DNA of 64,000 nucleotides, from NCBI RefSeq assembly GCF_963678975.1, contig NC_089273.1, positions 21,284,356-21,348,355 on the forward strand, given 5' to 3'. How positions within the stretch are numbered: position 1 is the first letter of the stretch; each line of letters opens with the position of its first letter. This document shows, piece by piece, positions 1 through 11,067 of the stretch. Under the pieces are notes generated by a model. That model made no database searches. It saw only the letters and a list, made by a program, of their open reading frames with translations, and had not been told where the DNA came from. The position numbers and the translations under genes were made by a program. The stretch comes from Dysidea avara (lineage: Eukaryota; Porifera; Demospongiae; Dictyoceratida; Dysideidae).

Positions 1-370
1 AAGGGTTGAACATAGCCTACAACGAAGCGTAATGGCTTTTCAGACGATAATTGGTAGCTGGGGTGTGCGGCACTAATTCGGTATGCGTGGTTTCACCAGT
101 CATAATATTATTTTATAACAAACAAGTACACAAAAAAATTGGAATTTTCAACTAGAGTAGGGACCATAGCATATTAATAAAAAGTACTGAAACAAGCTGG
201 AGTAGTGCACGATATTAATCCCTACTGTGCTCTTCTTATGGTATCTTGAGCACAGTAGGGATATAACACTTCTTATTGTTTTACTGTGATTTAATATCAT
301 GCAATACTCCAGCTTGTTTCAGTACTTTTTATCAATGTGGTATGGTCCCTACTCTAGTTGAAAATTCCAA
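1..370 (-). mobile_element. Foldback-headed repeat, copy 1 (cut by window edge)
   Basis: 139-217 and 291-370 form an imperfect inverted repeat of about 80 bp. Between them is a second palindrome, CCCTACTGTGCTC (220-232) against GAGCACAGTAGGG (248-260). Positions 1-138 are the reverse complement of the body that follows the foldback at 38690, 56690 and 61600. The unit is therefore on the minus strand and continues out of the window. Confidence 0.85.
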
Positions 371-417
371 TGCATCACAAAATAATTATTTTGCTTTACA
401 TACCGAAATATTTTCTT

Positions 418-608
418 TTAGAGTCCACGTTGATAATTTAAGGAATATCTGATTATTAATACACCATCTCCACTGACATATTGAACTATCACATTTCCAT
501 CATTAGTGATCACCGTGGATTTCGGAAGAACATTGTAAACATCATCACTTGTAGTTGAAAGCTTGCATAATAGATCTCCTTTAGTGTTGTATAGTAAGGC
601 AAAAGCAG
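418..608 (-). CDS. BEACH gene exon 13, last one visible
   Basis: Acceptor TATCTTTACCTAG, phase 1. It reads AFALLYNTKGDLLCKL and runs to TAA at 418-420, matching the (LIH..NGDLLR.L) blade. Family members continue for roughly another hundred residues, so the protein is short here. A foldback repeat (139-370) begins 47 bp beyond the stop and may have removed or displaced the last exons. Confidence 0.75.
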
Positions 609-2220
609 CTAGGTAAAGATATAGCATACTGACTGATCAATTGAGTCACAAACACAGTTACAGAATAATTACCATATGGTACTCTACAATACTCATATAA
701 ATTCTTTACCACTTCTAGGTGTGATGTATTAAAAAACCTGCTTATGTGCTTATAAGATGTTCGTCTACAATATTATGTCCCGAGTAGATTCACATGATAC
801 ACTAGCTAATGTTATTATTTTAATGTTGGAGTATGTTTATCTTTTTCATACAAAGTTTCAGTGTTGCTACTTAATAAACAAAGCCTGCATTTGTGTTATG
901 TTATAATATGCTCAATTGTATTTCCAGCAGATGGGCCAGTTACACAGTCTTGATTATTGTGAAGCACTTGAAACATATTTCAAATTATCTTAGTGAAGAT
1001 TATGTCTGTGTATGATATACTGAAAGCTTTTCTTGATACCATATAGGCATATGGCACAAGGGGAACATGGAAAACTATGAGAATTCTAAATTTGTGACCG
1101 GATTTGCAAAAAACTGGCATAATGTACAAGCCTAAATTTGCCATTGATTGCAATGGGTACACTCTTTGTGTAATTTAAAAAATTCCGTAAAACTTTTAAA
1201 TGCTTTGTTCTTTAATTGTGAAGAAAGGGTCTACTGATAAAATCTTATTCACCTACTCAAGGGGAGTTCGAAAATCCTTGCAGTAGGCTAAACGATACAC
1301 GAGTTATGGGCATTTGTTTATGTCACATCGAAGCAATCGTGTGCGATCAATCTTTCTTCACTGATTCTGTCTCTGTATGTAGTGAAGAAAGGTGGTAGAA
1401 GGAAAACCTTACTCAGTAATGGACTCCCCTATTAATGGTAAACATGATGGTGCATGTTGCAACTCTGTACTTCATTGTTTTCGTAAGTTACAACAGGTTT
1501 TGTAAGTGCCAGTAATTTATTTTCCTAATACTTGCTTTACAAATCGATCTTTCTGTTGTTGTTATAGTAGGACTGTAACCCTAGCTCCAAAAGTTGTTGG
1601 CATACGAGGCTGAAACTTGGCCACAGAGCATATACTAGGTTAAGTAGATTATAAATATTCAAAAAATAAAGATTTTTAAAAATGCGCCATTATGCCGGGT
1701 TTTCACAGATCCAGTCACATTTTAGAGATTGAGATACTCCGATAGAGCAGCCATATACCCTAGCAGCATAATAACAAACAGTGTTGCTGACTCAATCCAC
1801 AACATTAATGTCAATAGAAATCTCTGGAGGTCAAAAATCATATAGTTTAAGTGTATGGTGTTGCATTGCACTGTCAATACATATTTCACAATGCATATCC
1901 ATAGCTATAGCTTATGCAAAGATATCTTTAGCCTTATGAGCTTTAGTATATATCTAGCTGTTGACATCCCTTTGACAAGTCACGAGTTTCATTAACTGTA
2001 GTAAGCCTTGTCCTACTATTATAATCTCAGACAAGATCTTGCATTAAGGTATTGCCTCTGTGGCCTTCATTTAGGACCTGGTGTTTATTGAGCTTAGCAG
2101 ATAAATACAGTATTTCTGCTGACGACAGTACAAACACCAACACTACATTACAACATACTAGTCTACCAGAATTATTTTAACAGATTGTAGTTTAGAGTTT
2201 TAGTTTATTTCATGACTTAC
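609..2220. other. Intron of the BEACH gene
   Basis: AT-rich, with no further exon I can support. Positions 1250-1470 resemble diverged interspersed repeat sequence, but no family could be named. Confidence 0.5.
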
Positions 2221-2319
2221 ACAGAACTCCACCTGTAACTATTCCCAAACTGCAGTTCAGTGCAACAGATACAACTGGAGTATGATGACCAGTTAGTACT
2301 GCTATTGGTTCAGTAGTAC
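2221..2319 (-). CDS. BEACH gene exon 12 (WD40 blade)
   Basis: 99 bp, acceptor ATATTAG, strong donor TGT|GTAAGT, phase 1 to 1. It reads VLTGHHTPVVSVALNCSLG then IVTGG, the ILTGH..EV......LG...SG pattern of the next neurobeachin blade. It joins exon 13 in phase. Confidence 0.85.
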
Positions 2320-2709
2320 CTAATATAATGGAAAGTATGTAATTCATGTACATACACACAGCAGGCTACATCTTAATACTTTTTGAGGAGTAAATTCAGT
2401 GGTGAGGAATGCTACAAGATTTCATTTTGCTGTACATAGCATTGGACCGATGAACAATGAATAAGTATACTGAAATGTGTTTATAAGTGGAGAAAAGGTT
2501 ACTGTAGTTCTAGGCACTTTTACAAAACAGGTGGAGTTAACATGCTAGCAGGCAGCAATATAAGAAATGTTTTAAACGTGGACTGAAGAGGACTGCCAAA
2601 CTGTAGACTTTCCTAACAGTACAAACCAATAGTCAATATCTGTATGAATTTACTAAATAGAAACAGATAAACAGACAATTAATGCACAAATAATCACAGA
2701 ATAATTTAC

Positions 2710-2891
2710 TTGGACGTTGAGCTAATAATTCAGCATATTTTGTCCACTCCGTTTCCACAACATTACAGTGCAGTCACATGATCCACTTGCAATCAGACCA
2801 TCTTCATTATTGGAACATAACCCTCTGTCTTGATTATAATCCAAATATAACACTGTACTGTGATGTCCAAATACACTCTGAATTAGTTGAC
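2710..2891 (-). CDS. BEACH gene exon 11 (WD40 blade), frameshifted
   Basis: Acceptor TGTGAACAG, donor CCAA|GTAAAT. It reads QLIQSVFGHHSTVLYLDY and LIASGSCDCTVMLW, a standard WD40 blade that continues directly from exon 10 (...TETG then QLIQ). The frame ends in TAG at 2722-2724. The exon is one base short for its neighbour's phase, and one missing A in the AAAA run near 2740 would explain both the stop and the phase error. Confidence 0.85.
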
Positions 2892-3080
2892 CTGTTCACA
2901 CAAAAACATATAATCTAATGTGGAAAACCGTCAATGTACACATTGTGAGAGAGCAATTATAAACATGTCAATACAGTATAGCTTGGAAAGGCCAAAAGCT
3001 ATGAGTTAAAATTTCACCATGAATGCAGCTATAACCATAGTGTATAAGTTGTGAAGTTTGCGTTTACTTTTCTCTTTTAG

Positions 3081-3210
3081 GCTTGAAGCAACGGGGAATT
3101 TTGTTTACTGAAGCTAGTGATACAAACTTGTTTTACACTGCTACACTAGACATTTTTGTTCACATGTGGTGCGTCTAACAACAGTTTTCAGATTTATAAC
3201 ACTGAAACAG
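3081..3210 (+). CDS. BEACH gene exon 10 (WD40 blade), inverted
   Basis: Plus-strand exon with a strong acceptor (TTTACTTTTCTCTTTTAG) and donor ACAG|GTACTG. It reads GILFTEASDTNLFYTATLD, then after a one-base shift in a T run (about 3151-3155) CGASNNSFQIYNTETG. The last part matches the neurobeachin blade ending SFRVYSTDTG. It starts in phase 1, as exon 9 needs, and without the extra T it would end in phase 1, as exon 11 needs. Sequence and phase place it between exons 9 and 11, but its orientation is opposite to both. Confidence 0.8.
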
Positions 3211-4349
3211 GTACTGTGATATTTGTACTAAAAAGGTTTTGTATTTATTTTAGTAAATACTTCTGTGTTTCAGAATACCTCTTTAATGTGATTCACTATG
3301 TACCTGTAATGCATGCAATACCTGATAGAGATTTTGGTGCAGTACATGAGTTTTTTTCCAATTCCTTTCCTTTGTATAAAGTTGTCTCACTTAAAGTGCC
3401 CCACATACAAGCTGTAAGGAATATGACTTGCTTTCTTCACTCAGTTATATTTAGTTTGTGTGTATTATATTTTTATGTATGAAGAAACTTTTGGACACAG
3501 GATTGAGCCATTTATGCTCTGTGAGGAATGCTTCAATATTTTGTCCCTTGTTCTTAAGATAGTTGGTTGATTGCTCTGTTTACTGTGTTAAAATGAACAC
3601 ATTTAAAGAGGATAGATCAGCTTGACTGTTGTATTACAGTATTTGCTCTATTATTAATGTATGCTCTAAAACTTACTGAGGTCTCAAAGTCATACACTAA
3701 ACTTCTCTTTCCATGGATACTGTCTGTTATGCTCTTACACCCCTGTACACCTTATTGTACCCCTTGTATTGATGACTGCTCTATTAGAGTAATCTGGTGT
3801 ATATCTTTGGGGTATCGTGAGTTAATTGATTACCGTAATTAATGCGACAAAATTTTTGAAAATCAATTTTGTACACAACACTGAAGTTGACTTTCACCAT
3901 CAATAGATAGTCACACCAATACCATAGCCATGTCGCTAATTTGCTCAGACTATTTTTCACAACTGGATTTCTGGAGACATGCGCCAGCCACTGGGAATGC
4001 TCTTGCACCTTGGAATGCCACTGGCCAGATGGAACATGAGGCTAGAGTAATTGGCACCTTTGGACAGTTTCCCAGGTGTTTATTGCATTCATTTCTTTTA
4101 CATTGAGTGACACTGCATGGTGGTATTAAGGCTGGAGACTCCAAATGACCTGCTCACCCATTTTCTGTTGATATACCAGTTGCCTGCCTACCACCCCTAC
4201 CACTATCCATGGTTGTGTGCTTGTATTATAGATACTGCCATGAAAATAGCTACTCAAAATTATATCAGTAGCTAGCTTACTATGGTCTAAAGTCTGAATT
4301 GGTGAACTACAGATAACATTAACATACAGGAAACATCACTAGTACTTAC

Positions 4350-4394
4350 TGTTTATGACATTCACTTCAAGCAAACATGTTGGCTGCTGCTTCA
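4350..4394 (-). CDS. BEACH gene exon 9 (linker)
   Basis: 45 bp, acceptor AATTTACAG, donor ACA|GTAAGTA, phase 1 to 1. It reads VKQQPTCLLEVNVIN (first residue split). Its 3' phase fits the exon at 3081-3210, although that exon lies on the other strand. Confidence 0.68.
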
Positions 4395-4447
4395 CTGTAA
4401 ATTAGTAATAAACACAACACAAAGAAATGGTTAAGCAATTATTGTAC

Positions 4448-4550
4448 CTTCAGTAACATTCCAGTTAGCTGCACAATACGTCTCCTCAGGATGTAACATA
4501 ATAATGGCTACATCAGGACTGACTTCAAGCTTGCTCAAAACATCTAGTAG
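4448..4550 (-). CDS. BEACH gene exon 8 (BEACH-WD40 linker)
   Basis: 103 bp, acceptor CTTCCAG, donor GAAG|GTACAA, phase 0 to 1. It reads LLDVLSKLEVSPDVAIIM then LHPEETYCAANWNVTE. The linker is poorly conserved in the family, so the call rests on splice sites, matching phases and position between exons 7 and 9. Confidence 0.72.
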
Positions 4551-4739
4551 CTGGAAGACACTGTGAAATAATCTGGAAAGGAAATAATCATAATATTAAA
4601 GGAATTTATTAGAAAAAAACAACAACACAAAGTTGAATGCATCATTATTGACAAGCATCTACTGAATGGAAACGCAATTATACATTTGCTACAGCTACGT
4701 ATGTGAAGTATTTTCAGCTCCACACAGAACATAGTGTAC

Positions 4740-4814
4740 CTTTACTGGTGGATTTCTAAGTGGGTGTGGATCTTTCAGCATTTGACCGAAACTCTTTATC
4801 TGTTCCTCAAGTAA
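4740..4814 (-). CDS. BEACH gene exon 7 (end of BEACH)
   Basis: 25 codons, phase 0 to 0, acceptor CTTTTTAG, donor AAG|GTACAC. It reads EEQIKSFGQMLKDPHPLR, the E.QI..FGQ....L..PHP.R motif that closes BEACH domains. It is about five residues shorter than usual between FGQ and the L-PHP element. Confidence 0.85.
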
Positions 4815-5149
4815 CTAAAAAGCACATACAAAGTCACAATGCATTAAATAATTACACAGCTAACACGTAGTCCATGTCTTGATAAAATAAGTGTACTAAA
4901 GTTTATTTTATAGGAATGGAAACTGGACCATTCTTAATTAACTACCGTATAGCAGAATTTTCAATGTTTTTTTTGGGGGGGAGGGGGATTGCCACCATCC
5001 AAAACTTTGAGGTAGAAAATTTTCACATCTTTAGGGTTGTATACAATCACTGGACTGGACTACTGGATTCAAGTATTTTCTAACCAAATATTTGGGCACA
5101 GCTGACAGATTCTTGTAAGAAAGTCTTGATATTTCCTGTACAAGGCATA

Positions 5150-5391
5150 CATAAAATCTCTCACAAAAACCTCTCAGAATTGTGCTTACTGAATAAACAC
5201 TATGGGTATGAGATTTCTGTGAAAGTTTCACACCTCTGTGCATAGCTGAGAGATTTTTTTGTAAGATATTTTAACACCTTCAGCACAAACATCTTAAAAT
5301 CTCTCACAATAAAATCTCTCAGAGTTATATTCATTGAGTAAATGCTACATGCACAGGTTTAACATGGCCCTGAGAGATTCTGAGAGATTTC
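5150..5391. repeat. Imperfect direct duplication, about 140 bp period
   Basis: The block starting AAATCTCTCACAA at about 5153 recurs at about 5295 with the same order of landmarks (CTCTCAGA, ATTGAGTAAA-like, CTGAGAG). Short inverted CTCTCAGA/TCTGAGAG motifs are scattered through both copies. It lies just upstream of the TATA box of the next ORF. Confidence 0.55.
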
Positions 5392-5409
5392 TGAGAGAAA
5401 AGAATTTTC

Positions 5410-5417
5410 TATATAAG
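5410..5417 (+). promoter_or_regulatory. TATA box upstream of the nested ORF
   Basis: TATATAAG lies 77 bp before the first ATG of the ORF at 5487. Initiation about 30 bp downstream would give a short leader. There is a single match and no transcript evidence. Confidence 0.4.
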
Positions 5418-5486
5418 CTTTACTCCTCTCAGCAGTATGTCTAATTCAAACTGGGAAGGAAGGCATCAGTTGGTTGAAAGTTGCAG

Positions 5487-5930
5487 ATGGCTTGCAAAGA
5501 ACATAGCTCATGTGGCATCTTGAGAAGTGACGATCACCGTGGAACTAAAGCTTTTCTACAGGTTCTTAAGGATGTTACTTTTAGTGACACTGTTTCTGTG
5601 GAATTTTACGATTCTCCATATATTGATCGTCAATTTTGCTCACAAATGGATATAAATGTGACAGGTAGAAAGCATTGTGAAAGACTGCAAGGACCACTGA
5701 ACAAGACAGAAAAGCTAATAGCTTCAAGCTTTCATGATCATTGGTGCTTTGATAGCAACAAAGGAGTGGCTGATTCAACAGATATTCTTCGCTGGTTTAA
5801 TGAAATGCTGACTAGAACAGGACACACTAAATGGAAAAAGAACAGCAGACAATGGGCCTATGTGCAGTGGAAGTCCAGCATTCCCAACACTGAAGCTAAA
5901 GTTTGGATGCTAAAAAAACTTGCAGAATAA
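5487..5930 (+). CDS. Unidentified 147-codon ORF nested in the BEACH gene intron
   Basis: An uninterrupted ORF from ATG (5487) to TAA on the strand opposite the host gene. In-frame TGA lies at 5475-5477, so either this ATG is the start or an acceptor (TTGCAG|ATG) precedes it. The protein begins MACKEHSSCGILRSDDHRG and ends KVWMLKKLAE, with a Lys/Trp-rich C-terminal third (HTKWKKNSRQWAYVQWKSS). It has no signal peptide or membrane segment, and I recognise no domain. Codon use looks coding and the ORF has no internal break, unlike its surroundings. It could be an intronless retrogene, part of an unknown mobile element, or one exon of a plus-strand gene. Confidence 0.5.
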   Translation: MACKEHSSCGILRSDDHRGTKAFLQVLKDVTFSDTVSVEFYDSPYIDRQFCSQMDINVTGRKHCERLQGPLNKTEKLIASSFHDHWCFDSNKGVADSTDILRWFNEMLTRTGHTKWKKNSRQWAYVQWKSSIPNTEAKVWMLKKLAE

Positions 5931-6214
5931 TTATTTTATGTACTAAACTTTAAACTTTACAATTTTAACTACCTATTACACTGTAAAATTTATGTACGTT
6001 GCTATGCACAGAAATGCATTTTGTTGTTGATATGTACACACTGTACATGTTTATAATTACAATAATATTGGAAATACAGTTATCTGGGGCTTTTTCTAAA
6101 ATTTGCCTTGAAAGATGTAGGACAAAAATGCTATTAGGGTAATTATTTTTTCATTTGTACATAAATACGTAACTTATAACTATCAGTATTTGGTGACTAC
6201 AGTTTTGTTGATAG

Positions 6215-6320
6215 TACAGTGGAACCTCCCTTAACAGTCACCTGAGTTAGGCAGCCACCTCTCTATAAAGGCCAAATATTTCTGGCCTGAAGGTGACCAC
6301 TTTAGACAGGTTTCACTGTA
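6215..6320. mobile_element. Short TIR element (MITE-like)
   Basis: Ends are TACAGTGGAACCT and its near inverted copy AGGTTTCACTGTA, about 106 bp apart. The GTGGAACCTCC...TTAA start resembles a MITE-like family widespread in animal genomes. Non-coding. Confidence 0.65.
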
Positions 6321-7079
6321 TACAACAACTCCACTCGGGTTACTCACGTAGAGTTGGGCTAATGGGTGTGACATGTATAGTGTCTTTCATACACAAAAAT
6401 TACTACTGTATACTTGCTCTTTCACTAGTAAATACATTGATTTATGGATTCTGATATGTCCGATGTTAAAACATATATTTTAGTTACTGTGCTGCTATAT
6501 TTTTCTAACATTGTCACAGTACAACAAACAGTTTGGTGCCATGGGGGAGGGGGGCACAGGCTTCCAACTAACTCACATATACGCTTTTCTGTCTGTTCAG
6601 GCAGCATTGAAACTCTGTAAAATCCATATTTGGGCCATATGATTTGTAGCCACTAGTCTATCCCTATGTGAGTACAAGATATACTTTTTGCCTCAAGCTA
6701 TATTAGTCTCTCTCCCATACCCAAAATATCTTGAAAATGCTATCTATAATAAACTGGCTACATCGCTTGTGCAGATATGTAGCTTGAAAACGCATGTGTT
6801 GTGATTACATAGTTAGAACTCATGGTGAGTTATTAGAATAATAATACCTTATCATTTTTATATGCATAAAAATGACCCCTTTAGCTCAAATCTACGTAAA
6901 TACAGTACAATCAATGAAACCAAATACCACTCATGGTGTAGGTAAAGACTACTGAAAAACCTGTTCTCAAAAAAAAGTGAATACCACACTCTTTTCAATA
7001 TAGTCTTTACTTCCTTTGTATCACAGTCAGGTATTCTTTAAACTTGCATCATCAAGAGTTTTCAAGTTAATACATCCAG

Positions 7080-7385
7080 GATACAGTAAGTTAAATGATA
7101 AACAGATTCTGTGCTTCCACAGCAGCTCTTCCTACAACAGACACATGAATCATTGTTAAGATCATAGTGAAGTGCCCCACAAGCACGGAGAATTTGTTAC
7201 TTTAACGAAGACTCACTATATGACTAATAATAGTTAATTTGTGTATTATTTAATTGTATTGCTTTGTATTTGTCATGTCTTGTATGTTTTTCAGTTTTGT
7301 ACTTGTGTATGTGTCTCAGTGTACTCTGATGTGGAAGAACGGCTATGCTGAACGTCATGAGTGTAAACAAATAATCAAATCAAGT
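7080..7385 (+). mobile_element. Probable LINE/SINE 3' end
   Basis: No coding signal remains. A GTGGAAGAACGGCTATGCTG segment is followed by a terminal run of AATCAAATCAAGTCAAAT-type short repeats, as at the 3' ends of many non-LTR elements. The 5' limit is a guess. Confidence 0.35.
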
Positions 7386-8533
7386 CAAATGGCTACAGGC
7401 TAAATGATGTATCACACAACCATATAACTACCAGTTTATGCTACAGCAACAAGTCATGATCAACCATGGCATGTACCTTTTGGAGTTTCGACAAAATTTG
7501 CTCCTAGCACTACTCCTTTACCTTTCTTCTTGTGCTTGTCTTAGGAAACCATTAATCTTTAATATTACAGTTTTCTTACACTCAAAATTTAATTAAAAAT
7601 TTTTATGCTACAGTACTTCAGTTATAACAATACAGAAAACGTTGACTATGCTCCAATGATCTATCATGTGAGATACCTCCACCAGAGAGGGTAACTTGAG
7701 ATTAGCAGTCACCCTAATACAACAACTACAGCCATATAAAATATTCTAATAGAACATTAGACATGCATAATATATCACTCATCCAGTCTTAATGTATTTT
7801 TGACATTACTTTAGCAAAAGTTATTCAGCATCACTGATCTTTATAGTGCGATTGCTGCAGCCCCAATGGCAAACCCACAATTATGCTAATATTAAAACCC
7901 TCAATTATTTGAGTGCCATGTAATAATGTGTCCTGCTGAGTGAAAACCGGCCGTTTTTGCAAAATTATAGTTTGCCATGAAATTCTATTGAAATACACTG
8001 GGTAAAAATATGCATGCTACATGAAAAATTTTACGCACACTTTAATAGCATTCATACGCACTAAAATTAGGCTCAAATTAAGAAAACCTATACATCACTG
8101 AATTTGACTGCTTATGGAGAGTAAGAAAATCTTGTTGCAAAGCAAAGGATATGTGAGTTATGGGCACGATGCAGCAAAAATGACGTTCACCATCATCATT
8201 TTGTAGTTGGAATGTCCTTCTTCTTTGTCAACGTGGAGGAGCACAGGGAAAGCACTATAACTTGATTGATTTACCAGTTTATGGTAGATCGAGACAAGTC
8301 CCATCTTCATAGCTTGTTTTAATTGTGAGTTATGATCAATTGTCTAAGCCCCTGTAATTTAATGAGGTTTACATAGCATATTTAAACCAAGTTAATGGAG
8401 GAGCAATGAAAGGTGCATTGGGAATTAATTAGAGTATCAGGTAAGTTCACGCATGCGCAACAGTCAACACGTGCATTGGATGTTTTAAGAGTAGTGGGAG
8501 TGTTCAAGCGAGATCACGATTTCCCTGAGAGAC

Positions 8534-8755
8534 ATGCCTAGGATGAAAAAAGGAAGTGAAAAAAAGACCCCTAATCCAAATACCATGACGACGGCTGAAG
8601 AGCAACTCGCTACTACTGGATCAGGCCGAAGAAGAAAGAACCGTCCTACTGGGGCTGGAAAAGAATCTTCTGGAACTACTAAATCAACTAAGAGGAAGAG
8701 TACAACGGCGGATCCGCCACGTCAGAAGCGTCAGCGTGTGGTTACTATCCGTTAA
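8534..8755 (+). pseudogene. DIRS element gag N-terminal ORF
   Basis: 73 codons, very rich in Lys, Arg, Thr and Ser (for example KSTKRKSTTADPPRQKRQR), ending at TAA 8753-8755. A further open stretch in another frame (from about 8785, ...NPLTEANIPKIVEAVISN) looks like its continuation after a frameshift. Likely a nucleic-acid-binding gag head; assigned from position in the element. Confidence 0.5.
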
Positions 8756-8908
8756 CCAGAGAGCGACTCCTCAACCAGTGAAGATGATGGAAGAATTCGA
8801 CGACAATCCGTTAACTGAGGCCAATATTCCAAAAATTGTTGAAGCAGTCATTAGTAACCGGAAAGTGAGGACCCTCAGGAGAAGAGCCAAGATAATCCCC
8901 ACCTAGGT

Positions 8909-9350
8909 GAGTAGCTTGCCTATCTGTTCGAATCGTGTGGCATCAGGCATGACGGTGTGGCACTGTGCATGATAATTGGCACAATGCAAAGTCAGCTGGC
9001 GTGATGACATGGTACTGTGCGTAATAATTAGCATAATGCAAAGTAAGCTCCTTGCGGTTATGCTGTATGTCATGTCTCGCTTCGTTACAGGATTCAAACA
9101 CTTACAAGTATAATGTGTTTGTGTTGATGGTAATTATGGTAGGGACATTTGTAGCAGTGTTGTGGGCATCAGGTAGACAATTAGGTAACCATGAAGGCAT
9201 ACACCGAGACTACCTTGCCCAACTGTCTAGCCAAGAGATAATTAACAAAAAAAAAATATATATATATATATATAAACGGACATACCATTGAGCCCCATTC
9301 TTTCTGCACTCTACTACTATAATGGTGTTACCTCTCTCCTGCACCTTCCT
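8909..9350 (+). other. Probable spliceosomal intron in the DIRS gag
   Basis: The donor is CCTAG|GTGAGT; the acceptor is a long pyrimidine tract ending CACCTTCCTAG before ATCTGGAG. Joining them keeps an open frame (...NPHL then DLEHINVLSS, with the Asp codon split), while the intron itself is not open. Inside are an imperfect 50-bp duplication (about 8954-9050) and an (AT)n tract near 9257-9275. Confidence 0.55.
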
Positions 9351-10068
9351 AGATCTGGAGCATATCAACGTACTTTCATCAAAACGGAAGAAGGCCCTTC
9401 GTCCTACCAACCAGCTGTCTGCACCTCTAATAGCAAGTTCAACTATACCACCAGTCCCATCAAAGCTGGTTGAAAAGATTGAAGCTGGCAAATTCATAGA
9501 GATGGGCGACCCTGTTCCAAGCCACTTGGGTTTTGAGGAGACAGCAGGATCCAAGCCAAAACAAAGATCAATTACCAATGTATCTGAATGGCTACAAGCA
9601 TTCACCGTTTATGAGTCAGTCGTTTCTAAGAAGCATGTTCCGGACTTGATGGGTTACCAGATCCTAATGCTGGAAGCCAGCAATGAATACCAGAATAATC
9701 GCTGGCTGGCATATGGTCGACAATTCCAACAGCTCGCTGCCTCCCAACCAAGCTGCAAGTGGTCTAACACAGATTCAACACTTTGGAGTCTAGCTTTTAC
9801 AGGCCAAGCCAAAGCAAATCGCTGCAAACATTGCTTTAGTTTATTTCACCAATCCATAGACTGCAAAACCTCCAGCTCACGTGACCAAACGCATCAAGCT
9901 CCAGGCCGCCGACGATTCATTTGCCTTCAATGGAATGAACAACACACTCAGGGATGCACTTTCCCAAACTGTCATTATGAACATGTGTGTTATTACTGTG
10001 CCTTTAATTCGGTTGTGAAGGACATCCATCATAAGGCTTTGTTCTGTCCTAACCCTCCTGCCCAGTAG
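9351..10068 (+). pseudogene. DIRS element gag-like protein with zinc knuckles
   Basis: An open frame of about 238 codons after the acceptor at 9350. The C-terminal half has CKHCFSLFHQSIDC (C-x2-C-x4-H-x4-C), then a Cys/His cluster ICLQWNEQHTQGCTFPNC and HYEHVCYYC. These paired zinc motifs are typical of ORF1 in DIRS-type elements and suggest RNA/cDNA binding. This is the best-preserved ORF of the element. Confidence 0.75.
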
Positions 10069-11067
10069 TCGACTACAAACCAACGGCCTGATGTAGACTG
10101 CGATCAAAAACTATTAGCGTGCCACTATTTCATTTAACTACTAGTATGTGTAATAATATTGTACAATATACAATCAATTTTTTTTGCTGTGCTGTTCAAT
10201 AACATGTAATTGCTATGAGGTATCTACCTTAATAATTCATATACATAATTATTTATAATTCATACATAATTATTCATTATTCCAGACGGTCTCCTAGAGC
10301 CAATCCATCGAAGGGATACAAAATCAGAACCACAGTGTGCGAAATAACGTCCGGACACCTTTCCTGGTCAATTACATCAGTTGTCAGGCCATAATTGAAT
10401 TTGTTCAGAAATAGTGCCCTTTCAAAGTGTAGCAGAGTTTATTGGGCTAGGAGGGAGGCCAGATATGATGGTATTGACATGTAATTAAGTTATTTGTTTT
10501 TGGTCAGTGATGACCACAAAGGTATTCCCAAGATGTACTCTGAGGTTAACTGCTGTGCCAGCCTACTTGTCTCAGACCTGTACTGCAATAGTAAAACGTA
10601 TTTATAAACTGATTTCCAGTAGTACTTTTACTTGTGGTTTTCATGATCACTTGTACAACCAGTTTATATTTTAAGCTAGAATGGACAAAACATCATATGT
10701 TCATACACTGTATTAGGGTACAGCCAGTACAAATGTATTTTAAACAATGGTAGCATAAGGAAAGTTTAACCACATATAGCTATGTAGAAGACCTTGACAG
10801 AAGTCCTTATGACCCCTTTCCTTGTAATAGATTTGATTCCATAGAAGCTCTTTTATGTGACCAGTAGTTACCCTTTAAAATACTGTAGTATCAGTGTGAT
10901 TGGTTGAGTAGTAATCAGCTCTACAGTACATGGGTGCCCCAGAAGCAAACATATCTACTGTAACTTGGCAAAAACACAGGAAAGGAGAAACAACAAAAGT
11001 TAAAAAGTCTGGTCAAATTGTTTGATGTCCACTAAACTTTCACAATGTCCGGACAGTATATCAGGAC
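10069..11067. other. Non-coding segment inside the DIRS element
   Basis: No open frame continues gag or leads into RT. GTCCGGACA at about 10350 and its inverse TGTCCGGAC at about 11047 bracket most of it, so it may be a secondary insertion, but the match beyond those nine bases is weak. Confidence 0.3.

Noticed and set aside
4032..4074. Plus-strand reading HEARVIGTFGQFPR, resembling the FGQ motif at the end of BEACH domains
   Set aside because: It is on the wrong strand and in the wrong order relative to the WD40 exon at 3081, lacks the following PHP.R motif, and the true FGQ exon is at 4740-4814.
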